From Allomuricauda sp. (lineage in GTDB: Bacteria; Bacteroidota; Bacteroidia; Flavobacteriales; Flavobacteriaceae): a DNA stretch of 64,000 nt. Below the pieces are notes generated by a model. That model was not told the origin of the DNA. It was given only the letters and a program-made list of their open reading frames with translations, and did no database searches. Below, in pieces: positions 1-8,773 of the stretch. The position numbers and the translations under genes were made by a program. Where the stretch lies: NCBI RefSeq assembly GCF_013911645.1, contig NZ_JACESV010000006.1, positions 1 through 64,000 of the forward strand, given 5' to 3'. Numbering within the stretch: position 1 is the first letter of the stretch; each line of letters begins with the position of its first letter.

Positions 1-91
1 ATTTGTTAGGACAGCCTCTACCACCAAAGCAGCGGTTTGTTCATCTTCGGCAAGCGTATCAAGTTCGAGTTCGTCCAAGCATGCCCCAAGA
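1..91. repeat. Direct repeat copy A (DUF4249 5' coding)
   Basis: Identical base for base to 1293-1383. The match stops at position 92 (c against g) on the upstream side of both genes and may continue past the left window edge. It covers the lipobox and the first residues of the mature lipoprotein in two tandem DUF4249 genes. Their signal peptides differ, so the identity reflects local duplication or gene conversion. Confidence 0.95.
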
Positions 92-135
92 CAGAACAAT
101 AACAATATTGGCCATGTGTGTCTTAACAGTTTCAT
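1..135 (-). CDS. DUF4249 lipoprotein, second tandem copy (5' end only)
   Basis: This is the first 45 codons of a gene that continues beyond the left edge. It begins at ATG (135-133), which overlaps the TGA of the preceding DUF4249 gene as ATGA, so the two are probably translationally coupled. The product starts with a hydrophobic signal peptide ending in lipobox LGAC (Cys19), so an outer-membrane lipoprotein is expected. From that cysteine region onward the visible residues are the same as in the upstream copy, because positions 1-91 repeat 1293-1383 exactly. DUF4249 proteins usually accompany TonB-dependent receptors; the substrate is unknown. Confidence 0.75.
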   Translation of the reverse strand, partial: MKLLRHTWPILLLFCLGACLDELELDTLAEDEQTAALVVEAVLTN

Positions 136-1439
136 TCTTCCCAAAAATCTGGTTCTACATTACTTCCCAACAAGGTGCAGTCTCCACATACTCGGGGCAC
201 AAAAACATAAGGGCCAGGACATGATGCATTGGGCACCAAATTTTCGTCATAGGCACCAAAATAAGTGACCGTACCATTGTCCAATCTGCTCAACAAATCC
301 TCTGGGCAGGAAGGGGGAGGTGGTTCATTATAAATTCTTGCCGTCATAGGATTACAGTTAAAGGGGAACTCTGGCAGTTCTTCTTCCGAAAAGAAATCAT
401 CAAAATTGAAGAACAGTCGTTGGTCCGACACCCCTACAGCTTCTACATATCCCAAAACATTTTCACTTGTCCCATCCTTTCTATGCACATTGGCATAGAT
501 GGCACCAGGTTGTATTTGGGAAAATATATTATCCGATTGCGAAAAACTTTTCAAAGTCTCATAAAAAGAATAGGCATCGGCTGACTGGACCTGTTGCTGC
601 ACCAGAATACTATAGCGTTCCGAAATAATAAAATTGTCCTTACCAATAAACCGAATCATGTGTTTGGAAATTGACCTATCGGGACTACCTGCCGTACTGA
701 TTTGCTCTATGGTCGTGGATGGAACAGTATTGTAGCAGATCCGGTTCTGCACTTCCCGTTCCACTATCTCCAGATTATATTCAGGGGGAAAGACGGAATT
801 GTCATAACCGGTGAGCTCAAAATCCACGGGAAGCCAATTTGGCGCCACTATCTTATAAGTTTCCTCATAGGTATAGCGGTAAAACTGCGTATTTCCTTGC
901 TGGGGTTGACTATCTACATAAATGGCCACACCTTCCGCTCCGCTATCGCTTATAGCTCTTTCAGCATACACATTGGTCAATTGCGAGGTTCCCTCTACAG
1001 TTAAAGGGTCAGAGGCATATTCCCTGCCATCACTGGTTGTAATATCCAAGGTATATCCAACTCCCATTTCCAACGCAAATTGTTGATTGGAGAGGTAGAT
1101 GCCATCATCACCTTCGGTAAAACCGTATTCGGTACCATTGTCGCCCAATACACGGACCGTGGCACCGCCTTCCATATCCACGGAATCAATGGGGCGACTG
1201 CCCAAGGGAATGTATGGATTGTAAACGGTATCGGTCTCGAGGTCCAAACGCAGGCTGCTTCGGCTCAGATACACCTTTTGGGTAATCATTTCATTTGTTA
1301 GGACAGCCTCTACCACCAAAGCAGCGGTTTGTTCATCTTCGGCAAGCGTATCAAGTTCGAGTTCGTCCAAGCATGCCCCAAGAGATGCCAGAAAGATGAT
1401 TCCCAAAATAATTAGATATGAACCTTTTTGAAATTTCAT
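132..1439 (-). CDS. DUF4249 domain-containing lipoprotein
   Basis: About 435 residues, the usual DUF4249 length. A signal peptide with lipobox LGAC (Cys23) predicts outer-membrane anchoring. The rest reads as a beta-rich exported domain, and the C-terminal third has several Cys-Pro and Cys-x-x-Cys pairs (for example CGDC near the end). I start it at ATG 1439, which shares one base with the receptor's TGA (TGATG); a TTG one codon earlier is less likely. It lies directly downstream of a TonB-dependent receptor and upstream of a second DUF4249 copy. The three genes form one coupled operon, which suggests an accessory surface component of that receptor. The ligand is not known. Confidence 0.85.
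   Translation of the reverse strand: MKFQKGSYLIILGIIFLASLGACLDELELDTLAEDEQTAALVVEAVLTNEMITQKVYLSRSSLRLDLETDTVYNPYIPLGSRPIDSVDMEGGATVRVLGDNGTEYGFTEGDDGIYLSNQQFALEMGVGYTLDITTSDGREYASDPLTVEGTSQLTNVYAERAISDSGAEGVAIYVDSQPQQGNTQFYRYTYEETYKIVAPNWLPVDFELTGYDNSVFPPEYNLEIVEREVQNRICYNTVPSTTIEQISTAGSPDRSISKHMIRFIGKDNFIISERYSILVQQQVQSADAYSFYETLKSFSQSDNIFSQIQPGAIYANVHRKDGTSENVLGYVEAVGVSDQRLFFNFDDFFSEEELPEFPFNCNPMTARIYNEPPPPSCPEDLLSRLDNGTVTYFGAYDENLVPNASCPGPYVFVPRVCGDCTLLGSNVEPDFWEE
1293..1383. repeat. Direct repeat copy B (DUF4249 5' coding)
   Basis: Exact 91-base partner of positions 1-91. It lies inside the first DUF4249 gene, around and after the lipobox cysteine codon. Confidence 0.95.
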
Positions 1440-4240
1440 CAAAACTTGAAATTATAGGTTATGGAGGGTATGGGCATTCCAAAAATGGAGCTTTGCAATG
1501 CTTTTACTTCACCATCATCCGTCACAAAAAAAACGGAGTACGGGTTGTTCCGGCCCAGCACATTGTACACCTGAATGGTGATAAAACTATGGGCCAATTT
1601 GTTCTTTTTATGGTTTCCTTCAATATTGATGCCCAAGTCCAAGCGATAAAAATCGGGTATCCGATATTTGTTACGATCGCTAAAAGTGACATAATCGGCA
1701 TTATTGAACCTAAAGGTTCCCGTAGGGTACGTAATAGGTCTTCCCGTTTGATATACAAAATTCATGGATACACTATACCTTCTCGTAAACTTGTAATTGG
1801 CAATGACACTCAGGTCGTGCGGTTTATCAAAATTGGATGGGAAAAACTCTCCGTTATTGATACGTTCCTCACTCGTGTCCCCATCAAATCTATATTTGGA
1901 GCGAGAATAGGTATAGCTCAGCCAACCGTTCAAGTCGCCTCTGTTCATTTTCAGCAAAAATTCAACACCATACGCTTTTCCTTCACCCTGAAGCACTTCG
2001 GTCTCCACATTTTCATTGAGCAATAAGTCGGCCCCGGTTTTAAAATCGAGCACATCGTCCATTCGCTTGTAATACCCTTCCAAACTCAACTCAAACATAT
2101 TTTCGTTGAAATTTTTAAAGAATCCGAAGGTTGCCTGATATCCTTTTTGGGGTTTGATGTTCAAATCCGAAAGTTTCCAAGTATCAATCGGGGACACTGT
2201 TGTATTATTGGAAAGCGTATGTATAAATTGATACGAATTATTAAAGCTTGCCTTAACCGAGAAATCTGGGGTAAACAAGTATCTAGCAGCAACCCTAGCC
2301 TCTGGTCCCCCATACGTTTTAATAAATTCACCGCTATCATAGCTTATAGTGTCCTGTACAGTGGATTCGCTTCGTGGTGCACCCTCTTGGTAGGTATTCT
2401 GTGTTGCTTCCCCCATGGCCGCATAAAAAGCATAGCGGGCTCCCACATTGATCAGTAGTTTATCGGATATTTTAAACTCGTCCCCAATAAACAAAGCTCC
2501 TTCCAATGCCTGTTCTCGGTCTATGGTTATAGGTTCTACATTGGAATCATTGCCTTTGGGTTCAATGCTCCCGGGATCTACGGAGTAATATTTACCCGAT
2601 ATGCCATAATCGAGTGTATGGGCATCGTTCAAACGGGTGTTCAACCGATACCTTAGCTCTGATTCATTGATGGTGTAGTCCAGTTCAAAGTCACTGCTCC
2701 CCTCGTCATCGTAATCAATCCCAAAATTATAGTTGCTGTTACTTGCCGTGAGCACACCTGTACTTTTTTCACTCAGTTTATGTGCCCAGCGTACAGAACC
2801 CAAACGGTTGCTGTAATTGTAGAGCGAATCGGAAGTGATGCTAAAATTGTCCTTGCTATAATAGGCGGTACCACGAATTTCGCTGTTTTCGCTGAACTTG
2901 TGATGGTACTTTACTATACCATCAAAAAATGACGCCTCACTATTGCTCAAGTCTTCATCATCCAAAGCTTTCAATATCCAATCGGCATAGGCTCCCCTAC
3001 CTCCAACAACCAAGGAAGAAACCTCCTTTTTTAACGGAATTTCCAAAGCCAGATTTCCGGTAATTGGTCCTATGGAACCCTCTCCAGATATTTTTTGAGT
3101 ATCCCCGTTCTTTGTTTGAATATCGAGCACCGAAGAAAGTCGCCCGCCAAATTCAACAGGTGGCGCCCCTTTATAAATGTTGACTTTTTCCGTTGTGAAC
3201 GGATTCAATGCTTGGAAAATCCCAAAGAAATGAGTTGGGTTATAAATTACCGCGTCGTCCAACAGTACCAAGTTTTGGTCGGTTTTCCCCCCTCTTACAT
3301 TCAGTCCCGAAGCTCCTTCGCCGGCCGAGGAAATTCCAGGTAATGCTTTGGCTACCTCCAAAATGTTTCGCTCTCCCAATACCAGAGGTATGTCCTTGGA
3401 TTCTTCGGAGCTTATCTCTTCGCTACCGGAAACTGCTTCTTCAACATTGCTTACGGCATCTGCTTCGACCACAACTTCCTGCAACTGCTCCAAGCTCTCC
3501 TGTAATTGAAGGTTCAGGGTACCGTCGTTGTACATGATAACTTTACGTTCCGAATCCCTTATTCCCATGGCACTAGTAGAAATAAGGTTATAACCAGCCG
3601 GTAACACCAACTCGTACTCCCCTTGCTCGTTTGTGACGGTTACACCACTTCTACCTCCCACTCTAATGGCCAAATCAGGTATAGGAGCACCTGTTTCGGC
3701 GTTGATTGCCCGCCCAGACAATCGGTAGGTTGGCCTTAAATGCTGTTCATTGGCTCTTCCTATTCGAACAACTGGAAGTTTTTCAGTGGTCTGGGATACT
3801 TCATCATTATAAAATGTGGGAGGAGGAACATTTCTTTTATCTTGCACAACCGCTGTACTTCCCAAAGTGTCCTTTGTTTGATAAAAACTAGGGGGAAGTT
3901 CATCGTAGATAACCGTGTTCTGTAACAAAAACACCCTTTTTTCTTCCTCAAGAAGATAAAAATTCAATTGAGTCTCGGATAGGACGACTTCCAAAATATT
4001 GGAAATAGTAGCCTCTTGAAAGTTTTGTTCCACCTTTAAATCTTCAATCCAGTCATCTAGGTAGAAAAATGAATAACCGGATTTGTCTTCCAATTCCTTA
4101 AAAAATTCAGAAGAAGTTTTAGATTCACCCGAAATTGTTATGGGCACATTTTGTGAGAAAGCAAATTGCACCACTAAAAGTATGGTCAATAAACTTCCTT
4201 TCTTTATCAAAGAAGAACGAGGTTTAGTAAAATAAGTCAA
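1439..4240 (-). CDS. TonB-dependent receptor with STN and carboxypeptidase-like N-domains
   Basis: A 933-residue outer-membrane active transporter. Order seen: signal peptide to about residue 29 (ending FAFSQ), an STN-like domain (about 33-115), a carboxypeptidase-regulatory-like beta domain (about 173-260, starting YRLSGRAINAETG), a plug (about 275-375, with LNVRGGKTDQNLVLLDD), then a long beta-barrel ending in an aromatic (NFKF). An STN domain often signals to an anti-sigma factor, but no sigma/anti-sigma pair is in the visible neighbourhood. It is the first gene of an operon with two DUF4249 lipoproteins (TGATG junction). The substrate cannot be read from the sequence. Confidence 0.92.
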   Translation of the reverse strand: MTYFTKPRSSLIKKGSLLTILLVVQFAFSQNVPITISGESKTSSEFFKELEDKSGYSFFYLDDWIEDLKVEQNFQEATISNILEVVLSETQLNFYLLEEEKRVFLLQNTVIYDELPPSFYQTKDTLGSTAVVQDKRNVPPPTFYNDEVSQTTEKLPVVRIGRANEQHLRPTYRLSGRAINAETGAPIPDLAIRVGGRSGVTVTNEQGEYELVLPAGYNLISTSAMGIRDSERKVIMYNDGTLNLQLQESLEQLQEVVVEADAVSNVEEAVSGSEEISSEESKDIPLVLGERNILEVAKALPGISSAGEGASGLNVRGGKTDQNLVLLDDAVIYNPTHFFGIFQALNPFTTEKVNIYKGAPPVEFGGRLSSVLDIQTKNGDTQKISGEGSIGPITGNLALEIPLKKEVSSLVVGGRGAYADWILKALDDEDLSNSEASFFDGIVKYHHKFSENSEIRGTAYYSKDNFSITSDSLYNYSNRLGSVRWAHKLSEKSTGVLTASNSNYNFGIDYDDEGSSDFELDYTINESELRYRLNTRLNDAHTLDYGISGKYYSVDPGSIEPKGNDSNVEPITIDREQALEGALFIGDEFKISDKLLINVGARYAFYAAMGEATQNTYQEGAPRSESTVQDTISYDSGEFIKTYGGPEARVAARYLFTPDFSVKASFNNSYQFIHTLSNNTTVSPIDTWKLSDLNIKPQKGYQATFGFFKNFNENMFELSLEGYYKRMDDVLDFKTGADLLLNENVETEVLQGEGKAYGVEFLLKMNRGDLNGWLSYTYSRSKYRFDGDTSEERINNGEFFPSNFDKPHDLSVIANYKFTRRYSVSMNFVYQTGRPITYPTGTFRFNNADYVTFSDRNKYRIPDFYRLDLGINIEGNHKKNKLAHSFITIQVYNVLGRNNPYSVFFVTDDGEVKALQSSIFGMPIPSITYNFKF

Positions 4241-4469
4241 TGGTTTGTTGAATTAGCTTGCTACAATTTAACAAAAAATTAATAAGACAATGATATTATC
4301 TCACTAAAAGCCCATTAACTCTTAAAAAAATAGAGGTCTTCTAAATTCAGCAGCTTGAAATTAACAGTTCATCAAAATTTTTGGGCCCAATTTAAACAGC
4401 AAATAAAACAATCTCAATTGATGAGTGGAAAATGTATCACCTACGTTTGAACGCTGCCTCTTTTTCGAC

Positions 4470-5072
4470 TTATTCCTGCAATGAGTCCAGCACACGTTGT
4501 GCGTTTTCCAATTCCCGTTGCATTTTCTCGTTCTCCAAAATATATTGTTCTTGCAACTGATTGATTTTTCGTTCAAACTCGTCGGCAGGGACATATTCCG
4601 GCTCCAAGAAAGTTTCTTTAAAAATACTGACCAATGTAAACAAAAAGCTAATCGTCACCGCTACTATAAGTCCTACGAGCATCACTTTTTCCCGTTTCAA
4701 ATCAGGAGTGTTCTTCTTCAATAGTTTTCTTTCCTCCTTGGTCAATTTTGGCGTACCCGATAACTGCCCAAGAAACGTATCCCATTTCTCTTCTTCCTTA
4801 ACATAGAGGTTCATGAATCCACCTTCATCCAAAAAATCTTCGGTATTGGGCGTAGAGGCCAACATAAAAATGTCCATTCCATTGCCACTCATTATATCCA
4901 GCAAATTAGGGTCGTAAGTTTGAATTTCCTGCACCAATTTTTGAGCATATTCCAGACTATAATTGGGTCTTAAAAATTCATCATAAAGGGTTTGGACTTG
5001 GAAGTAATCGTTTCGCTCCAAAGCATATTCCAAAAAACGGTCTTTTAATTCAGCCTTAAAAAATTCACTCAT
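4470..5072 (-). CDS. Uncharacterised single-pass membrane protein with coiled-coil tail
   Basis: 200 residues with no family that I recognise. The N-terminal about 125 residues are acidic and helical (starting MSEFFKAELKDRF). One transmembrane segment follows at about 130-152 (VMLVGLIVAVTISFLFTLVS), then a Glu/Gln-rich coiled coil (NQLQEQYILENEKMQRELEN). There is no signal peptide, so the N-terminal domain is probably cytoplasmic and the coiled coil periplasmic, or the reverse. It stands alone between the TonB receptor promoter region and clpS, with a 164-base gap to clpS. Confidence 0.7.
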   Translation of the reverse strand: MSEFFKAELKDRFLEYALERNDYFQVQTLYDEFLRPNYSLEYAQKLVQEIQTYDPNLLDIMSGNGMDIFMLASTPNTEDFLDEGGFMNLYVKEEEKWDTFLGQLSGTPKLTKEERKLLKKNTPDLKREKVMLVGLIVAVTISFLFTLVSIFKETFLEPEYVPADEFERKINQLQEQYILENEKMQRELENAQRVLDSLQE

Positions 5073-5236
5073 TTTTCAGAATGGGTGGTTAGTGGGTTGG
5101 TTTTTGGTTGTTTAGGCTAAATGTAAAGAATTGGGACGGTAAGATATTCTAATTTAAGGTAAACAATACATGGACTTTAGTTTTGAAATATTGTTATATC
5201 GGTTTGAGATGGAGAACTTTTGCTGGAATTGGCAAG

Positions 5237-5512
5237 TTAAACAATTTCGGCACTTAGGCCCGCCTGCAACAGCTTGCTACATTTAGGCTTTAGGGCAGCA
5301 TACTCTCCCGTTTTCACGGTACACTTCCCTTTGTAATGCACAATCAAGGAGCATTGTTCGGCCTGTTCGGGCGTATGCTCACAAACATTGATCAGTGTTT
5401 CAATAACGTAATCAAAGGTATTTACATCATCATTAAAAAGAACTATCTCGTGCTCATTTGTGGTCTCTTCATCCAGAAGGACATCTTCCAACTCTTTTTC
5501 TTTGGTTCCCAT
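5237..5512 (-). CDS. clpS: ATP-dependent Clp protease adaptor ClpS
   Basis: 91 residues, typical for ClpS. The core HEIVLFNDDVNTFDYVI matches the family's NDD-T-ML-like N-degron binding loop. It is followed by the EQA helix and the conserved VHYKGKCTVKTG strand (x-H-x-x-G-x-A/C). The acidic N-terminal extension is the flexible ClpA/ClpC-contact tail. ClpS delivers N-end-rule substrates to the Clp unfoldase in the cytoplasm. It lies 23 bases after prmA on the same strand, in a run prmA-clpS that probably shares transcription with tpiA. Confidence 0.95.
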   Translation of the reverse strand: MGTKEKELEDVLLDEETTNEHEIVLFNDDVNTFDYVIETLINVCEHTPEQAEQCSLIVHYKGKCTVKTGEYAALKPKCSKLLQAGLSAEIV

Positions 5513-5535
5513 AATCTCTTGGAGTTTACGTCTTT

Positions 5536-6369
5536 CTAATTTACATATTTTGCTACAACCCAGTTATTCTTCTCAATATTTTTTTCAAATTGCAAACCGT
5601 AGGTGCCACATTTTGAAGAAATTGCATCTAAATCCTCCAAATAGAAGCCACTTAAAAATAAGAAACCTCCCTTTTTTAAGCAAGTTGTGTATATAGGAAT
5701 ATCTTCCAATAAAATATTCCGGTTGATGTTGGCCAGAATAACATCATATTTTTTGCCGTCCAGCAAACTACTGTCGCCCTGAAAAACTTTTATATCGGCA
5801 CAGTCATTCCGCTCTACATTTTCCTGGGTATTCAAAAAACACCACTCATCAATATCAATGGCCTCCACTTCGGTAGCTCCTTTCTTTTTGGCCAAAATGG
5901 CAAGAACACCTGTTCCGCAACCCATATCCAAGACCGATTTTCCTGAAAAATCCGTATCCAGAATATGTTGCAACATCATGTGCGTGGTTTCGTGGTGGCC
6001 GGTGCCGAAACTCATTTTCGGCTCTATGACGATATCATAATCAACCTCAACGGCCTCGTGGAAAGGTGCACGAACCATACATTTTTCCCCTACTTTAATG
6101 GGATGGAAGTTCTTTTCCCATTCTGCGTTCCAATTCTGCTGTTCAATTTCTTTACTGGTCCAGCTTATCTCAAAATTTGGATTTTGAAATACGAACAAGT
6201 CCTCCAACGCATCATCACGCCATTCGGATTTTAGGATGTAGGCCAAAAGCCCTGTTTCGTTTTCCACAAAACTTTCGAAACCCAATTCCCCCAACTCCGC
6301 AATCAAAATATCTGTTGCGGGCTGGAGCGGGTCAATCTTAAAATCGTATTCGAGGTAGATCAAGGACAT
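5536..6369 (-). CDS. prmA: Ribosomal protein L11 methyltransferase
   Basis: 277 residues. It methylates ribosomal protein L11 with S-adenosylmethionine. The N-terminal substrate-recognition domain occupies about 1-100. The class I methyltransferase fold follows, with FGTGHHETT (121-129), motif I DMGCGTG (148-154) and the catalytic-site motif LANINRN. Slightly shorter than the E. coli enzyme, as usual in Bacteroidetes. It follows tpiA with a 3-base gap and precedes clpS, so the three are very likely co-transcribed. Confidence 0.95.
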   Translation of the reverse strand: MSLIYLEYDFKIDPLQPATDILIAELGELGFESFVENETGLLAYILKSEWRDDALEDLFVFQNPNFEISWTSKEIEQQNWNAEWEKNFHPIKVGEKCMVRAPFHEAVEVDYDIVIEPKMSFGTGHHETTHMMLQHILDTDFSGKSVLDMGCGTGVLAILAKKKGATEVEAIDIDEWCFLNTQENVERNDCADIKVFQGDSSLLDGKKYDVILANINRNILLEDIPIYTTCLKKGGFLFLSGFYLEDLDAISSKCGTYGLQFEKNIEKNNWVVAKYVN

Positions 6370-6372
6370 GGT

Positions 6373-7122
6373 TTAAATCGCCTTGATGATATCCGTGAAA
6401 TCGCTAGCCACCAAAGAAGCGCCACCGATCAAACCACCGTCCACATCCGGCTTTGAAAATATCTCGGCCGCATTGGCAGGCTTTACACTTCCTCCGTACA
6501 AAATGGAAACATCTTCGGCAATGGAAGCATTGAATCCTTCGGCAATTGTTTTTCTGATGAACGCGTGCATTTCCTGAGCCTGCTCCGGACTTGCAGTTTC
6601 ACCTGTACCAATGGCCCAAACCGGTTCGTAGGCAAGTACTATTTTACTCCAAGCGCTGGGATCCAAATCAAAAAGGGCGTTTTTCAATTGGCTTTCCACA
6701 ACAGCAAAGTGCTTATCTGATTTTCTATCTTCCAGCTCTTCTCCAAAACAGAAAATAACCTTCAAATCCTTCTCAATGGCTGTTTTTACTTTTTTGGCCA
6801 AAAGAGCATCGTCCTCACCAAAGTAAGCACGCCTTTCGGAGTGGCCCAAGATTACGATATCCACACCTAAACTAAGTAGCATATCTGCGGAAATTTCTCC
6901 TGTATATGCACCACTTTCGGCAAAATGCATATTCTGTGCAGCAACTTGAATTTTGGAATCCTGAAGTGCTTGTTGTGCAGCTTGGAGGTTTACAAAGGTC
7001 GGTGCTACGATTACATCGGCATCGGTATCTGGTAGTTTGGCGGAAAGCTCGGCCAACAATTCCTCCGTTTCTTGAAGGTTTTTATTCATTTTCCAGTTTC
7101 CTGCCACAATCTTTGTTCTCAT
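6373..7122 (-). CDS. tpiA: Triosephosphate isomerase
   Basis: 249 residues. It interconverts dihydroxyacetone phosphate and glyceraldehyde 3-phosphate in glycolysis and gluconeogenesis. Catalytic residues are all present: N9 and K11 (AGNWKMN), H94 (GHSERR), E166 (AYEPVWAIGTG), plus the phosphate-binding GGSVKPAN (210-217). Length is standard. It sits 48 bases downstream of the DoxX-like gene and 3 bases before prmA. Confidence 0.97.
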   Translation of the reverse strand: MRTKIVAGNWKMNKNLQETEELLAELSAKLPDTDADVIVAPTFVNLQAAQQALQDSKIQVAAQNMHFAESGAYTGEISADMLLSLGVDIVILGHSERRAYFGEDDALLAKKVKTAIEKDLKVIFCFGEELEDRKSDKHFAVVESQLKNALFDLDPSAWSKIVLAYEPVWAIGTGETASPEQAQEMHAFIRKTIAEGFNASIAEDVSILYGGSVKPANAAEIFSKPDVDGGLIGGASLVASDFTDIIKAI

Positions 7123-7170
7123 GTTATTTGTTATTATGTTATACTGTTTGGTGTTTCGATTCCTTTATGA

Positions 7171-8310
7171 TTAGAAAGTAAGTTCATCAAAATCGTTGTA
7201 GTGTACTTTTTGCTGAATGGTTCCTTTGCTGAGCACCAAAATAGCCGGATTGGAACGCACAATGGTCTTCAATGTGGTCTCATCTGTAAAATAAAACTCA
7301 AAGTCCAGTCCGTAGGTATCTATCAACGTATTGGCCATATCACTGCTCGAAGCGGACATCCCAATGACTTTGTATCCTTTTTGTTTTGCTCTATCGACTG
7401 TTTTCTTGAGCTCAGGATAAATTTCTTTTTGTGCCGCCTCAATTTCTTCATTGGTTGCACCTGTGGTCAAACCACCTGTTTTTCTTAAATCATAGGCTAT
7501 CACCATCACCAATTTATCTTCTTCCAAAAGTTCCGGTGCATAATCCTGACCTTCTTGTTCTATGGTAAAATCGTGGATGGGAGGTTCGTATCCGGCTTGG
7601 ATTTCTGTTGTTTGGACGTCTATGAATTCCCCGTCCACCGATGGATAATCACCTTCGGTAACATAAATTTGTTCTTCTCCATTTACCTTAAAACGCCAAG
7701 CATACTCGTAAATGGGTTTCGGTGCATCTTCGGGAACGGACATTCCTTCTTGGATATTTGCCCCAATTTTATAAGGCCTAAAATCTACCGTAGGTAAATG
7801 GGCCAAAACATGGTTGGCGAACAAAATACAGGCCAAAAGTGCCACTCCCCCAACAATCCAATTGGTTTTGGGACTGAACAAGGGTTTGATATATTTTCTA
7901 CCAAAGAACAGTATCAAAATAAACACCAGCAAAATCACATCCTTGGTGAAGGATTCCCATGGTGTTAGTTTGATGGCGTCCCCAAAACAACCACAATCCG
8001 TTACCTTATTGAAATATGCTGAATAAAAAGTCAAGAAAGTGAAGAATACAATCATGAGCAAAAGACTCCAAACTGTGAATTTGGGTTTAAACCCTATCAA
8101 AAGCAACACACCTAAAATCACCTCAACAATCACTACAAAAATGGAGATTCCCAATGCCAAGGGGGTTAAAAAAGGTAAGTCCAGCACACCTGGGCTAAAA
8201 TATTCCTCCAATTTAAAGGAGAAGCCCATGGGGTCGTTCAATTTTATCAGTCCACTTATAATGAACAACACCCCTACTATAATTCTTGATATCCAAACTA
8301 AATATTTCAT
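7171..8310 (-). CDS. DoxX/MauE-like membrane protein with thioredoxin-fold tail (BT_3928 family)
   Basis: 379 residues. The N-terminal half has four membrane segments of the DoxX/MauE type (about 1-140), with a conserved TDCGCFGD loop that resembles cysteines of MauE/VKOR-like redox proteins. The C-terminal part (about 250-379) is soluble and reads as a thioredoxin-like fold (LVMVIAYDLRKTG then PAILVLSKGTIQQKV) but lacks a CxxC there. Bacteroidetes members are annotated as BT_3928 family; the exact role is unknown, and envelope redox or quinone-linked function is inference. It lies upstream of tpiA on the same strand. Confidence 0.85.
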   Translation of the reverse strand: MKYLVWISRIIVGVLFIISGLIKLNDPMGFSFKLEEYFSPGVLDLPFLTPLALGISIFVVIVEVILGVLLLIGFKPKFTVWSLLLMIVFFTFLTFYSAYFNKVTDCGCFGDAIKLTPWESFTKDVILLVFILILFFGRKYIKPLFSPKTNWIVGGVALLACILFANHVLAHLPTVDFRPYKIGANIQEGMSVPEDAPKPIYEYAWRFKVNGEEQIYVTEGDYPSVDGEFIDVQTTEIQAGYEPPIHDFTIEQEGQDYAPELLEEDKLVMVIAYDLRKTGGLTTGATNEEIEAAQKEIYPELKKTVDRAKQKGYKVIGMSASSSDMANTLIDTYGLDFEFYFTDETTLKTIVRSNPAILVLSKGTIQQKVHYNDFDELTF

Positions 8311-8345
8311 ATACTATCAAAATAATTTTTTCAAGAAACAAAAAA

Positions 8346-8371
8346 CAAATCCAAAGCACCAAATTCCAAAA
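8346..8371. repeat. Left inverted-repeat arm of the four-helix-bundle unit
   Basis: AT-rich segment containing ccaaagcaccaaattccaaa. It is nearly the reverse complement of 8776-8806: 22 of 24 positions match with one gap across the aaatccaa-gcaccaaa core. Copies of the same accaaattccaaaa motif occur at about 34017 and 34252. Confidence 0.7.
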
Positions 8372-8409
8372 CCCAAATTCCACATTTCAAATGCCAAATG
8401 CTAAATTTT

Positions 8410-8763
8410 CTAACGCTTAACCTTATTTAGAATTGAAGATAAAATCCTTCTCAATTCCAACGATTCTTTTATTAAATCTTTGACCAAATCATCATCGGGA
8501 TTCATCTCTTTTAGCAATCGCAACCAATATCCAGATTCTTTCGCTTCTTTTCTGGCAATTCTCAATCTAAATTGAAAATCCTTTTCGCCTAATTTTTCAT
8601 TCGCCTCAATGTAGTTCGCACCCACTGAACCAGATGATCGTATTAATTGCTTTCCATCTTCCAAATTACCAATGGAAGCTTTCAATGATTTTACATATTT
8701 CCTACAATCCTTTGCAAAGTCAAATGTCCTTTCTTCCAAGTCATATTTTTTATCGGAGGGCAT
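8410..8763 (-). CDS. Four-helix-bundle protein (S23/IVP family)
   Basis: 117 residues, all helical. It has the family signatures RTFDFAKDCRKYVKSL at the N-terminus and SGSVGANYIEANEKLGEKDF in the middle, then RKEAKESGYWLRLL. Relatives are encoded in intervening sequences of 23S rRNA genes or as free-standing genes, and the fold resembles the Avd protein of diversity-generating retroelements. Here it is free-standing between the DoxX-like gene and the DUF1599 gene, framed by imperfect inverted repeats. Function unknown. No reverse transcriptase or variable repeat is nearby, so a DGR is not supported. Confidence 0.88.
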   Translation of the reverse strand: MPSDKKYDLEERTFDFAKDCRKYVKSLKASIGNLEDGKQLIRSSGSVGANYIEANEKLGEKDFQFRLRIARKEAKESGYWLRLLKEMNPDDDLVKDLIKESLELRRILSSILNKVKR

Positions 8764-8773
8764 GTAATATTTG

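Noticed and set aside
1418-2026. 202-codon plus-strand ORF inside the TonB receptor
   Set aside because: Antisense to the receptor barrel; composition and lack of motifs fit a shadow ORF.
4442-4449. TACGTTTG on the plus strand as a promoter
   Set aside because: No plus-strand gene lies downstream; it overlaps the region just after the unknown membrane protein on the minus strand.
8410-8763. Diversity-generating retroelement (Avd-like gene)
   Set aside because: No reverse transcriptase, template repeat or variable repeat was found near the four-helix-bundle gene.
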